A stretch of 64,000 bases of DNA. Source: Gracilimonas sp. (GTDB taxonomy: Bacteria; Bacteroidota; Rhodothermia; Balneolales; Balneolaceae). A program made the position numbers and the translations under genes. Of the stretch, positions 1-7,483 are shown one piece after another (position 1 is the first letter of the stretch; each line of letters opens with the position of its first letter). The stretch lies in assembly GCF_017641085.1 (NCBI RefSeq), contig NZ_JAEPPI010000001.1, positions 1,116,001 through 1,180,000 on the forward strand, written 5' to 3'. The notes beneath the pieces were generated by a model. The model ran no database searches. It was not told where the DNA came from and worked only from the letters and a program-made list of their open reading frames with translations.

Positions 1-60
1 GAAGACCAAGGTTACGACTGGTTAGAAAAAGAATTTTCCCTAAATGGAGAGGCTCAGTAA
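1..60 (+). CDS. sufC: SufC, Fe-S assembly ATPase (C-terminal end only)
   Basis: Nineteen residues and a TAA stop are visible; the rest lies upstream of the window. The tail contains GYDWLEKEF, which resembles the C-terminus of SufC, the ABC-type ATPase of the SufBCD scaffold. The assignment rests mainly on context: the stop overlaps the sufD start by one base (TAATG), which suggests translational coupling in the usual sufB-C-D order. Confidence 0.75.
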   Translation, partial: EDQGYDWLEKEFSLNGEAQ

Positions 61-1397
61 TGAGTGTAGCAGTAAAAGAAAAAGAAACCATTTTAGACTT
101 TCTGGACGGCAATTTTGAAACGGTATCCAATGTTTCAGCCATTGCCGGATTGAATGAGAAAGGAGCAGGGAATATTTCTGAATTCCCATTTCCAACCAAA
201 AAGGACGAAGACTGGCGATTCACGGATCTGAAATCAATCAGCCGAAGTCATTTTGTACCGGTTTCAGAAGCCGGAGCAGTTTCTCCGGGTGATATCAGTG
301 AATACTACCTGCCGGAAGCCGCCAACAGCCGATTGGTTTTTGTGAATGGCGAATTTGATGGCGATTTGTCTTCAACTTCCGACATCCCTGAAAACGTAAT
401 TGTTGGCACACTGGCCGAAAACGGTGATTCTGACATCATTGAAAAACATTTGGGTGCATACACTAATTACGACGAAGATCAGGATGTATTTGCAGCACTG
501 AACGACGCAAATTTCAAAGACGGTGCTTTCATTTACGTTCCTAAGGAAACGAAAGTAGAAGTTCCGATTCATATTCTGAATGTATTTACAGACGCTGAGA
601 AAGCTTTTTATGCTACTCCACGCGTATTGTTTGTGGGAGAAGCTTATTCCAAATCAACGATTGTTGAAGAGCACGTGGCACTGGTTCAGAATGAATACCT
701 GAACGTGACCGTGAATGAGTTTAAGCTGTTTGAAGGAGCGCATGTGCACCATGCACGCATTCAGCGCGACAGTAAGAAGGCGAATCATATTTCCCGCCCG
801 ATTGCTCACCTTGATAAATACGCTGAATATCACTCATACACTATTTGTTTGGGTGCAAAATTGTTCAGAAATGACCCACGTGTTGTTCAGAACGATGAAG
901 AAGTCGATTTCACAATCGATGGCCTGGTGCTGATTGATGGCGAGCAAATTGCCGATACGCATTCAGCAATCGATCACAGACACTGGCATGCGAAAAGCCA
1001 CCAGCTTCATAAAGTAGTAGTGAACGACAAAGCACATTCCATCTTTAACGGTAAGATTTTTGTTCGGGAAGATTCTCAGAAAATCGATTCTTTCCAGGAA
1101 AACCGAAACTTGCTGTTATCTGTTGATGGTACGGTTCACACCAAGCCACAGCTTGAGATTTTTTCAGATGACGTGCTCTGCTCTCACGGTGCAACCATTG
1201 GTCACCTGAATGAAGACGAGGTATTTTACCTCCACAGTCGCGGGCTTACTAAAAAGAAGGCACGCGAATTACTGGTTTACGCTTTCACTCTCGAAAGTAT
1301 CGAGAATATGGAAGTGGAATCGGTGCATAAATTATTATTAGATGAAGTAGTCAAATTCACCAGCCGCGACGAGGAATTTGTTTCGGTAGGTGAGTAA
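60..1397 (+). CDS. sufD: SufD, Fe-S cluster assembly scaffold subunit
   Basis: This 445-residue protein has the SufB/SufD beta-helix core in its C-terminal two thirds. SufD pairs with SufB and SufC in the cytoplasmic complex that builds Fe-S clusters from sulfur delivered by SufS. The family-typical stretch DHRHWHAKSHQLHK and the motif CSHGATIG (Cys374) are present. SufB is longer and has more cysteines, so SufD is the better call. The start overlaps the sufC stop. The gap of 84 bases to sufS holds two hairpins, but same-strand spacing still suggests one operon. Confidence 0.95.
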   Translation: MSVAVKEKETILDFLDGNFETVSNVSAIAGLNEKGAGNISEFPFPTKKDEDWRFTDLKSISRSHFVPVSEAGAVSPGDISEYYLPEAANSRLVFVNGEFDGDLSSTSDIPENVIVGTLAENGDSDIIEKHLGAYTNYDEDQDVFAALNDANFKDGAFIYVPKETKVEVPIHILNVFTDAEKAFYATPRVLFVGEAYSKSTIVEEHVALVQNEYLNVTVNEFKLFEGAHVHHARIQRDSKKANHISRPIAHLDKYAEYHSYTICLGAKLFRNDPRVVQNDEEVDFTIDGLVLIDGEQIADTHSAIDHRHWHAKSHQLHKVVVNDKAHSIFNGKIFVREDSQKIDSFQENRNLLLSVDGTVHTKPQLEIFSDDVLCSHGATIGHLNEDEVFYLHSRGLTKKKARELLVYAFTLESIENMEVESVHKLLLDEVVKFTSRDEEFVSVGE

Positions 1398-1411
1398 GAA
1401 TTACACACCTT

Positions 1412-1434
1412 GCTCTGATGCTCAGCATCGGAGC
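1412..1434 (+). repeat. REP-like hairpin 1 between sufD and sufS
   Basis: A 10-base stem (GCTCTGATGC with GCATCGGAGC, one G-U pair) closes a 3-base loop. No T-tract follows, so it does not look like an intrinsic terminator. It is paired with a second hairpin 6 bases downstream, an arrangement typical of REP/BIME-type intergenic repeats. Confidence 0.6.
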
Positions 1435-1439
1435 TTAAT

Positions 1440-1466
1440 TGGTGCCGACGCAGAGCGTCGCCACCA
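1440..1466 (+). repeat. REP-like hairpin 2 between sufD and sufS
   Basis: The arms TGGTGCCGACGC and GCGTCGCCACCA pair with one mismatch around a short AGA loop. The GACGCnnnGCGTC core is GC-rich against the surrounding sequence. Together with the neighbouring hairpin it fills most of the sufD-sufS gap. In the message it might attenuate or protect part of the operon; that is inference only. Confidence 0.6.
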
Positions 1467-1481
1467 GTAGATTATTTGTAA

Positions 1482-2732
1482 ATGGAAGAAGCACTGAAAC
1501 AAGATACCGCCACATTAACTACGGATTGGGAAGCCATCCGAAATCAATTTCCTGTGCTTAAGCGGGAAGTGAAGGGGAATCCTTTGGTGTATCTTGACAA
1601 CGGTGCTTCCAGCCAGATGCCACAGCGTGTGATTGATCGCATCAACGATTATCATTCCAATGAACATGCAAATGTTCACCGCGGAATACACACCTTGAGT
1701 CAGGAGGGAACGGATGCTTTTGAAGCAGCCCGGACCAAAGTAAAAGATTTCATCAATGCCCGTCATCTGGAAGAAATCATTTACACCACCGGAACTACCG
1801 ACTCCATCAATCTGGTAGCCAACAGCTATGGGCGAAAGCATTTCCGGGAAGGAGATGAAATCATCCTTTCCGCCATGGAGCATCACGCCAATATTGTACC
1901 CTGGCAAATGGTGGCAGAGGAAACGGGAGCCAAGATCAAAGTCATTCCGATGACTGACGAAGGCGAGTTGGTGATGGAAGAGTTTCATAAACTGCTTTCA
2001 GATCGAACCAAGATGGTTGGGGTTCTTCATGTTTCGAATGCATTGGGAACTGTTAACCCGGTAGAGGAGATTATTGAAGCGGCACACGCCAAAGATATTC
2101 CTGTTTTAATTGACGGAGCACAAGCTGTTCCTCATGCCGTAGTTGATGTTCAGAAACTGGACGTTGATTTCTATGCCTTTTCAGCGCATAAAATGTGCGG
2201 ACCAACCGGATTTGGCATCTTTTACGGCAAAAAAGAACTGCTGGAAGATATGCCTCCATATCGTGGGGGTGGCGACATGATTGATAAGGTGACTTTTGAA
2301 AAAACCACCTGGAATGATCTGCCACATAAGTTTGAAGCCGGTACTCCGCCTATTGCTGCCGGAGTTGGTTTTGCTGAAACCATCGACTTCCTGAATGAAG
2401 TCGGGATGGAGAACATCGCGGCCCGTGAAAAGGAATTACTGGATTACGCCACAGCTGAACTGAGTAAGATAGATGGACTTAAAATCGTCGGTACAGCAAA
2501 GAATAAGGCGTCCGTGATTTCGTTTTTACTGGAGGGTATTCACCCAACCGATGCAGGTACCATTCTGGATCAAAAAGGCATTGCCGTACGAACCGGACAT
2601 CATTGTGCACAGCCCATTATGGATCATTTTAACATTCCGGGCACTGCACGGGCATCTATTTCCTTCTACAATAATAAAGAGGATGTTGATCGCTTAGTGG
2701 AAGGAATCAAATACGTAAAAGAATTTTTCTAA
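1482..2732 (+). CDS. sufS: SufS, cysteine desulfurase
   Basis: This 416-residue PLP enzyme takes sulfur from L-cysteine as an enzyme-bound persulfide and passes it to the SufBCD scaffold. The PLP lysine is in FSAHKMCGP (Lys237) and the persulfide cysteine is in RTGHHCAQP (Cys375), the signature of group II desulfurases (SufS/CsdA). Length and N-terminus fit the family. The gene is 18 bases upstream of the Nfu gene. No sufE or sufU is visible in the following genes, so the sulfur-transfer partner is encoded elsewhere or replaced. Confidence 0.96.
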   Translation: MEEALKQDTATLTTDWEAIRNQFPVLKREVKGNPLVYLDNGASSQMPQRVIDRINDYHSNEHANVHRGIHTLSQEGTDAFEAARTKVKDFINARHLEEIIYTTGTTDSINLVANSYGRKHFREGDEIILSAMEHHANIVPWQMVAEETGAKIKVIPMTDEGELVMEEFHKLLSDRTKMVGVLHVSNALGTVNPVEEIIEAAHAKDIPVLIDGAQAVPHAVVDVQKLDVDFYAFSAHKMCGPTGFGIFYGKKELLEDMPPYRGGGDMIDKVTFEKTTWNDLPHKFEAGTPPIAAGVGFAETIDFLNEVGMENIAAREKELLDYATAELSKIDGLKIVGTAKNKASVISFLLEGIHPTDAGTILDQKGIAVRTGHHCAQPIMDHFNIPGTARASISFYNNKEDVDRLVEGIKYVKEFF

Positions 2733-2750
2733 AAACAAACGAGAATCGAG

Positions 2751-3302
2751 ATGGCAAAAATTAAAGAAATAGAACGCACACCGAATCCTGATGCCATGCG
2801 CTTTGTATTGGCTGAACCGCTAACCAACGGCACCACCCGTTCGTTCGAGAACGCGGCTGAAGCTGAAGGCGATGAACTGGCCTCGGCACTGTTTGCAATC
2901 GATAATGTGATTAACGTGTATTATGTAGATAAGTACGTAACCGTTACGCAGGATGGAAAAGCGGTTTGGTCTGAATTGCTGCGAAAGCTTGCTCCTCCAA
3001 TTCGGGAGGCCGAGCCAGACAATCATGAAGAAGATGATTCTGAAGTACACGTAAGTAAAGAGGCCCAGGAATCTGATGATCCACGCCTGCAGGAAATCAA
3101 CCGCATGCTGGATGAGCAAGTTCGTCCTTATTTGCTGGCTGATGGTGGCGGACTCAAAGTATTGGGTCTGGAATCAAACCGACTAAAAGTACACTATCAG
3201 GGAGCTTGCGGAACCTGCCCAACAGCTACAACCGGAACGCTATATGCCATCGAAAGTATGGTGAAGCGTATTGATCCGGAAATTCAAGTTGTTTCAGTCT
3301 AA
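2751..3302 (+). CDS. Nfu-type Fe-S carrier with Nfu_N and NifU domains
   Basis: The protein has 183 residues. The first ~90 form an Nfu_N domain (ERTPNPDAMRF near the N-terminus), followed by an acidic linker at ~95-115 and a C-terminal NifU-like domain (~120-183) with the cluster-binding motif CGTC (Cys153, Cys156). Nfu proteins carry a [4Fe-4S] cluster from the scaffold to apo-enzymes. This two-domain layout is like mitochondrial NFU1, rather than the A-type plus NifU fusion of E. coli NfuA. It lies 18 bases after sufS and 21 bases before the A-type carrier, so it is probably cotranscribed. Confidence 0.93.
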   Translation: MAKIKEIERTPNPDAMRFVLAEPLTNGTTRSFENAAEAEGDELASALFAIDNVINVYYVDKYVTVTQDGKAVWSELLRKLAPPIREAEPDNHEEDDSEVHVSKEAQESDDPRLQEINRMLDEQVRPYLLADGGGLKVLGLESNRLKVHYQGACGTCPTATTGTLYAIESMVKRIDPEIQVVSV

Positions 3303-3323
3303 AGGAAAAAAGGAAGCATTATT

Positions 3324-3662
3324 ATGGAAGAGCTTTCCATTACAGACCGAGCTACTGAGCGGATTAATCTGATCCGAAAGGAGCAAAATGTACCGGATGA
3401 TGCCTACCTTCGGGTAGGTGTGGTAAGCGGTGGCTGCTCGGGGCTAACCTACGATCTGGAATTCAATTCTGATGTTCAGCCGGAGGAAAACGATAAAATC
3501 TTTGATGTCGACGGCCTTAAAGTGCTGGTCGATATGCGCAGTTTTCTCTATTTGGCGGGAACTGAATTGGACTACACAGAAGGACTAAACGGACAGGGTT
3601 TTCATTTCAAAAATCCAAATGCTTCGCGTACCTGTTCCTGCGGAGAATCTTTCTCTATTTGA
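3324..3662 (+). CDS. A-type Fe-S carrier (SufA/IscA family)
   Basis: This 112-residue HesB/IscA-fold protein has the three conserved cysteines of A-type carriers: Cys38 in GGCSG, and Cys104 and Cys106 in the terminal CSCGESF. It is expected to accept clusters from the SUF scaffold and deliver them to targets. Its place in the suf cluster favours a SufA-like role, although ErpA or IscA cannot be told apart by sequence alone. Confidence 0.92.
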   Translation: MEELSITDRATERINLIRKEQNVPDDAYLRVGVVSGGCSGLTYDLEFNSDVQPEENDKIFDVDGLKVLVDMRSFLYLAGTELDYTEGLNGQGFHFKNPNASRTCSCGESFSI

Positions 3663-3677
3663 AATTATAAATGATGA

Positions 3678-3721
3678 ATGTTGAATTTTGAATTCCAATC
3701 TGGTCATTCAAAATTCAACAT
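3678..3721. repeat. Perfect 16-bp inverted repeat, AT-rich
   Basis: The left arm 3678-3693 (ATGTTGAATTTTGAAT) and right arm 3706-3721 are exact reverse complements, with a 12-base loop. A third partial copy (AATTCAAAATTT) follows just before the next start codon. It has no GC-rich stem or T-tract, so it looks more like a small dispersed repeat than an intrinsic terminator. It sits between the carrier gene and the DUF2480 gene. Confidence 0.7.
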
Positions 3722-3739
3722 CTCCAATTCAAAATTTCT

Positions 3740-4249
3740 ATGTCAGAAGAAACCATTGTAAACCGGGTTCAGCAAAATACCAAGCTTGTTACGCTGGATT
3801 TGCAGAAATTCCACGACGATACGCCCATCGAAGAGCTGGATATCAAACAGTTTCTGTTTCAGGAATTGATGCTGAAGGAAAAAGACTTCCGGGAGCAGAT
3901 TAAGGAATTCGACTGGTCGCAATATGAGGGAAAATACCTAACCGTTTATTGCAGCACCGATGCCATTATTGCTCCATGGGCCTGGATGCTTATAACTTCT
4001 TATGCTTCTGAGTTTGCCAAAGAAGTATTCAAGGGTAGAAAAGAAGCCTTTCAACACCAGTTATATCAGAGAGAGCTCGATAAATATGACTGGGATCAAT
4101 ACGAAGACAAGTTTGTACTGCTAAAAGGATGCGGAAAAGTACACGTACCTGATTCCATTTACATGCTGGCTACCAATAAGCTAATGAAGAAGGCTAAAAA
4201 AATTATGTACGGGGAAGCCTGCTCGAACGTGCCGGTTTGGAGAGGGTGA
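3740..4249 (+). CDS. DUF2480 family protein
   Basis: This 169-residue protein matches what I recall of DUF2480, a family of Bacteroidota-type genomes usually found next to suf genes. Typical features are the central DWSQYEGKYLTVYCSTDAI stretch and a late cysteine-containing EACSNVPVW end. There is no signal peptide or membrane segment, so it is probably cytoplasmic. Function is unknown; its position at the end of the suf run suggests a link to Fe-S metabolism. The 77-base gap before it contains the inverted repeat at 3678-3721. Confidence 0.8.
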   Translation: MSEETIVNRVQQNTKLVTLDLQKFHDDTPIEELDIKQFLFQELMLKEKDFREQIKEFDWSQYEGKYLTVYCSTDAIIAPWAWMLITSYASEFAKEVFKGRKEAFQHQLYQRELDKYDWDQYEDKFVLLKGCGKVHVPDSIYMLATNKLMKKAKKIMYGEACSNVPVWRG

Positions 4250-4272
4250 AAATAGATTTCTTGGGTAGTCTC

Positions 4273-4545
4273 TTAATTTTCTTTGCTGATTAAAGGGAAT
4301 TTTTCGGGATGTTTAATGGACTCCAAATGCAGGTCGACATCCAAATCAGGCCAGTAAAAATGTTCTTCGGAGGGGGTTTCAATATTTAATACTTCACCAA
4401 TTTTGGCATTCTTGAACCAAGGAAATTTATCGTAATCAAGGAAATACTCTTTTCCAATATGATAGATCCATATGCCATGTGAAGAGACATTGGTGACTTC
4501 AGTTCTATTCTCTGAAGTGACTATTCCAGCTTTCTCTGATTTCAT
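4273..4545 (-). CDS. DUF2442 family protein, putative antitoxin of a TA-like pair
   Basis: This small 90-residue protein has the DUF2442 pattern: a conserved YFLDYDKFPWF segment and a closing HFYWPDLDVDLHLE. It overlaps the 3' end of the DUF4160 gene by 41 bases and is read after it. DUF4160 and DUF2442 are commonly encoded as a pair and are treated as a putative toxin-antitoxin or addiction-like module; which partner does what has not been settled to my knowledge. The pair is convergent with the suf-DUF2480 run. Confidence 0.75.
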   Translation of the reverse strand: MKSEKAGIVTSENRTEVTNVSSHGIWIYHIGKEYFLDYDKFPWFKNAKIGEVLNIETPSEEHFYWPDLDVDLHLESIKHPEKFPLISKEN

Positions 4546-4744
4546 CTTCGTGTTTGATTATTTGTTCAAGTATCTCTTTGATTTGTTTGGAACTAAGACC
4601 GTATGAAGATTGAAGTTCAATATCTGGTTCTAACCAAACTTTTGCTTCACCTTCAGCATGAATTACGTGAATATGTATCCTATCTTCTTCCCGTGAAAAG
4701 AAAAAGAAACGGTATCCTTTAAATCTGAATACTGTTGGACTCAT
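4505..4744 (-). CDS. DUF4160 family protein, putative TA-like partner
   Basis: This 79-residue protein opens with SPTVFRFKGYRFFFFSREE and HIHVIHAEGEAKVWLEPDIEL, the hallmark of DUF4160. It is the upstream gene of a two-gene unit; its end overlaps the DUF2442 gene by 41 bases, implying coupled translation. No enzyme motif is visible. The family's association with DUF2442 and its frequent mobility point to an addiction-like module, by inference. Confidence 0.75.
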   Translation of the reverse strand: MSPTVFRFKGYRFFFFSREEDRIHIHVIHAEGEAKVWLEPDIELQSSYGLSSKQIKEILEQIIKHEDEIRESWNSHFRE

Positions 4745-4899
4745 ATATTAATCTAACTTCATTAACCTAACGAATCAAGCATGCAGATATTAGTCATTAT
4801 CACTTCCTTATCAGCTATTCATTTCTGAGCCCAAAGCTGATTGATTTCAAGTTTTTCCAAAAAATCATGTAGATTTATGACACATTGAAATAAATTCTA

Positions 4900-5142
4900 A
4901 TGACTCAATACAAATACACCGCATATTTTGAGAATGAAGTTCTAAGGAAAAGACCTTATTTAAAAAAAGAGTGGTGTATTGAAGTTGTTAATAATCCCGA
5001 GAAAATTGAAAAACAGGAGGATAACAGGTTCAGGTTCTGGGCTAAAATTTCAGAATTGGATAATCGTTATCTTAGAGTTATTACATTGGAAGACAAGAAG
5101 ACCATTCATAATGCATTTCCAGACAGGAGATTTGAGCCATGA
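4900..5142 (+). CDS. DUF4258-like small protein, putative toxin partner
   Basis: The protein has 80 residues. The pattern RKRPYLKKEWC...NPEK, a central FRFWAKISELDNRYLRVITL and the ending HNAFPDRRF is that of a small protein widely found upstream of DUF2283 genes and related to DUF4258/RelE-like folds. Its stop overlaps the next start (ATGA), so the two are translationally coupled. It is divergent from the DUF4160/DUF2442 pair 155 bases away. A toxin role is inferred from the gene pairing only. Confidence 0.65.
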   Translation: MTQYKYTAYFENEVLRKRPYLKKEWCIEVVNNPEKIEKQEDNRFRFWAKISELDNRYLRVITLEDKKTIHNAFPDRRFEP

Positions 5143-5351
5143 AACTTAATTATTATCCGGAGACAGATTCTCTTTACATTGATCTTTCCTCAAAGCTTAG
5201 TTCATACACGGAAGAAGTTTCGGAAGGTATCCATATAGATTATGATGATGAGAATAATATTGTTGGAATTGACATCGATAATGCCAGTAAAAAGCTGGAT
5301 ATGAATGAAATTTCAGTTTCAAAGCTTCCTAATTTAGAAACGGCTAAATGA
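5139..5351 (+). CDS. DUF2283 family protein, putative antitoxin partner
   Basis: This 70-residue acidic protein has the DUF2283 signature: YYPETDSLYIDL at the N-terminus and an IDYDDENNIVGIDIDNAS core. DUF2283 proteins are usually the second gene of a pair with a DUF4258-like gene, as here, where the genes overlap by four bases. Its own stop overlaps the start of the SDR gene in the same way, so three cistrons are coupled. Role inferred from pairing. Confidence 0.75.
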   Translation: MKLNYYPETDSLYIDLSSKLSSYTEEVSEGIHIDYDDENNIVGIDIDNASKKLDMNEISVSKLPNLETAK

Positions 5352-6070
5352 TAGCTTTAATAACCGGTACCTCTCGCGGAATTGGAAAATCCATCGCTCG
5401 AAAATTATTGAATGAAGGGCATGAAGTAATAGGCACATCCCGATCAACGAATCATGAATTCCCGAATAACGAAAACTACCGGCACATCGCCTGTGATTTA
5501 TCCAAGCCCAATGAAGTTGAAAAGCTTAAATCGGTATTTCAGGAAGCCGAAATACCTGAAGTACTCATAAACAATGCCGGAATGTTTGCTGAAGCGGATT
5601 TTGATATTTCTGATGATGAATGGCTGGCTAATTGGGACTTGACGATGCAGGTTAATCTTCGTTCGGCCGGACTCATTTCGAAATGGGCACTTAATGCCTG
5701 GAAGAAAGCCGGGATAGATGGAAGGTTGATCAATATCTCATCCAGGGCCGGAACGCGAGGGGATACGCAGGAATACGCAAGCTACGCTGCCAGTAAGGGA
5801 GGAATGACCGCATTCACCAAAAGTATCGCCCGCAGTTTTGGGAAGCATGGAATCACCGCTTATACCATCGCACCCGGTTTTGTAAACACCGATATGGCTC
5901 AGGGCTCCATCGAAGTGTATGGAGAGGATTATCTCACTAAAGATTTAGCTCTGGATTCCATCGCTCCTCCGGAGCAGATAGCGGAAATCAGTTATTTGCT
6001 TGCCTCAGGAAAACTTAAGCATGCCACCGGGCAAACTTTTCACATTAACTCGGGAAGTTACCTGGTTTAA
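5348..6070 (+). CDS. Short-chain dehydrogenase/reductase (SDR)
   Basis: This classical SDR has 240 residues. The nucleotide-binding TGTSRGIG lies at 7-14, NNAG at 75-78, and the active-site YAASK at 146-150 with serines around 131-132. It should oxidise or reduce a carbonyl/alcohol using NAD(P)(H); the substrate cannot be read from sequence (FabG-like enzymes share these motifs). The start overlaps the DUF2283 stop (ATGA), an unusual coupling of a metabolic gene to a TA-like pair. Confidence 0.9.
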   Translation: MIALITGTSRGIGKSIARKLLNEGHEVIGTSRSTNHEFPNNENYRHIACDLSKPNEVEKLKSVFQEAEIPEVLINNAGMFAEADFDISDDEWLANWDLTMQVNLRSAGLISKWALNAWKKAGIDGRLINISSRAGTRGDTQEYASYAASKGGMTAFTKSIARSFGKHGITAYTIAPGFVNTDMAQGSIEVYGEDYLTKDLALDSIAPPEQIAEISYLLASGKLKHATGQTFHINSGSYLV

Positions 6071-6075
6071 CAGAC

Positions 6076-6169
6076 GTCGTTGTCATGCTGAACTTGATTC
6101 AGCATCTGAAGCAACCAAATGCTGCAACTACGCCTCTTCAGATTCAGCATCAGGTAGCGGAATAACGAC
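6076..6169. repeat. Dispersed palindromic repeat A
   Basis: The ends GTCGTT (6076) and AACGAC (to 6169) are reverse complements, and the interior holds a smaller palindrome GCTGAA-CTTGA-TTCAGC and a matching ATTCAGCATC on the far side. The GTCATGCTGAACTTGATTCA type of sequence is, from memory, a common dispersed repeat in Bacteroidota-related genomes. It lies directly after the SDR stop codon. Confidence 0.65.
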
Positions 6170-6186
6170 CTACTTTATAAAAACGT

Positions 6187-6331
6187 CATTGCGAGGAGTA
6201 TAGATCTTTGATTCTATTTAGTAAGTATTACGACGAAGCAATCTCCTAATAAAGTACACCATGCAGATTAAGGAGATCGCGACGTCGAGAGCCTTAATCA
6301 GTCTTTACTAGTTAGGAGGCTCCTCGCGATG
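6187..6331. repeat. Dispersed palindromic repeat B
   Basis: The outer arms CATTGCGAGGAG (6187-6198) and CTCCTCGCGATG (6320-6331) pair with one mismatch, and CGACGAAGCAATCTCC and GGAGATCGCGACGTCG lie inside as a second pair of arms. This resembles the widespread CATTGCGAGGAG...CGAAGCAATCTC repeat, here expanded by about 30 bases of AT-rich sequence between the two halves. Repeats A and B fill most of the 313-base gap before fni; no gene was seen in it. Confidence 0.65.
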
Positions 6332-6383
6332 ATAATCAAAAATAACTATTGGGATTTGGTACTTGTTTTTTGGAATTTCTGCC

Positions 6384-7409
6384 ATGACCGACATCAGAGA
6401 CCGAAAAAAAGACCACGTTGAGCTAGCCGTAACCGAAGGCACCCAATACGATCAGCCTTCCGGGTTTGAACGCTACCGTTTTATTCATAACGCACTTCCG
6501 GAAGTCAATTCTTGTGAAGTGACTACCGAAGCTTCATTGTTGGGACGAACCTTCAGTATGCCTCTTTTCATTTCTTCTATGACGGGTGGTTATTCTGAAG
6601 CAGGTCCGGTTAACGCTGTCATTGCCGAGTTTTGTGAAGCGGAAAACCTGCCCTTTGGGGTAGGGAGTCAACGGGCTATGCTGGAAGATGAATCCCTGAC
6701 AGAAACCTTTTCTGTAGTCCGGGAAAAAGCCCAAAATGCTTTTATATGTTCAAATATCGGAGGCGCACAACTCATTGGTGGGCTTGATACTAAAAGGCTT
6801 ACCCAACTTGTGGATTCGATTCAAGCTAATGCCATAATTGTGCATCTGAATCCGCTGCAGGAACTGATGCAGCCGGAAGGTGATCGTGATTTTAAAGGAA
6901 TTATGGATGGTATTGAACAGCTGGTTAAAGACACCCAGTTACCGGTAATTGTGAAAGAAACGGGTGCGGGAATTTCTGAACATACTGCCCGCAGATTGTT
7001 AAATGTTGGGGTGAATGTAATTGATGTAGCGGGTGCCGGAGGAACAAGCTGGGCAAAAGTCGAGAACTTCCGTTCGTCCAATCAATCCGCTAATCATGGC
7101 TTTGATGAGTGGGGAATCCCAACGGTGGAATGCATTCAGCAGCTGAGTAAACTGGAATGGGAACAAAGTTTTGAAATTATAGCATCGGGTGGTATCCGTT
7201 CAGCTTTTGATATCGCGAAGTCGTTGTGTTTGGGGGCGCATTTTGCGGCAACGGCACAACCAGTCATCAAAGCAATAAAAAACGATGAGTACACCGGGCT
7301 TGAAAAGCTTTTAAACCAATGGAAACAGGATTTAAAAACCATCTTGACGCTTCTTGGATGCACAAGTGTACAGGAATTATCCGCTTCTCATCTTCAGGAA
7401 ATGAAATAG
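6384..7409 (+). CDS. fni: Type II isopentenyl-diphosphate delta-isomerase (IDI-2)
   Basis: This FMN- and NAD(P)H-dependent enzyme interconverts IPP and DMAPP to feed prenyl chain synthesis. From the ATG at 6384 it is 341 residues, normal for the family. Visible motifs are RDRKKDHVEL at the N-terminus, SSMTGG, the phosphate/FMN loop GAGGTSWA and the late ASGGIRS. The frame is open from a TTG at 6363, but the family N-terminus begins at the internal ATG. The polyprenyl synthase gene follows, a logical pathway neighbour. Confidence 0.93.
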   Translation: MTDIRDRKKDHVELAVTEGTQYDQPSGFERYRFIHNALPEVNSCEVTTEASLLGRTFSMPLFISSMTGGYSEAGPVNAVIAEFCEAENLPFGVGSQRAMLEDESLTETFSVVREKAQNAFICSNIGGAQLIGGLDTKRLTQLVDSIQANAIIVHLNPLQELMQPEGDRDFKGIMDGIEQLVKDTQLPVIVKETGAGISEHTARRLLNVGVNVIDVAGAGGTSWAKVENFRSSNQSANHGFDEWGIPTVECIQQLSKLEWEQSFEIIASGGIRSAFDIAKSLCLGAHFAATAQPVIKAIKNDEYTGLEKLLNQWKQDLKTILTLLGCTSVQELSASHLQEMK

Positions 7410-7483
7410 AGATCCGGGCGATTGAGAACTAACATCGTCCCTTAATTTCCTTATATTCAGTTTATTCATCTACAAAAAGAGCA

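Noticed and set aside
4764..4800. ACCTAAC near 4768 as an attC outer box by the TA-like pairs
   Set aside because: No matching GTTNNNC core or inner pairing arms were found within a suitable distance.
6363..6383. TTG start giving seven more residues on the IPP isomerase
   Set aside because: The family N-terminus starts at the ATG at 6384 and the extra residues are not family-like.
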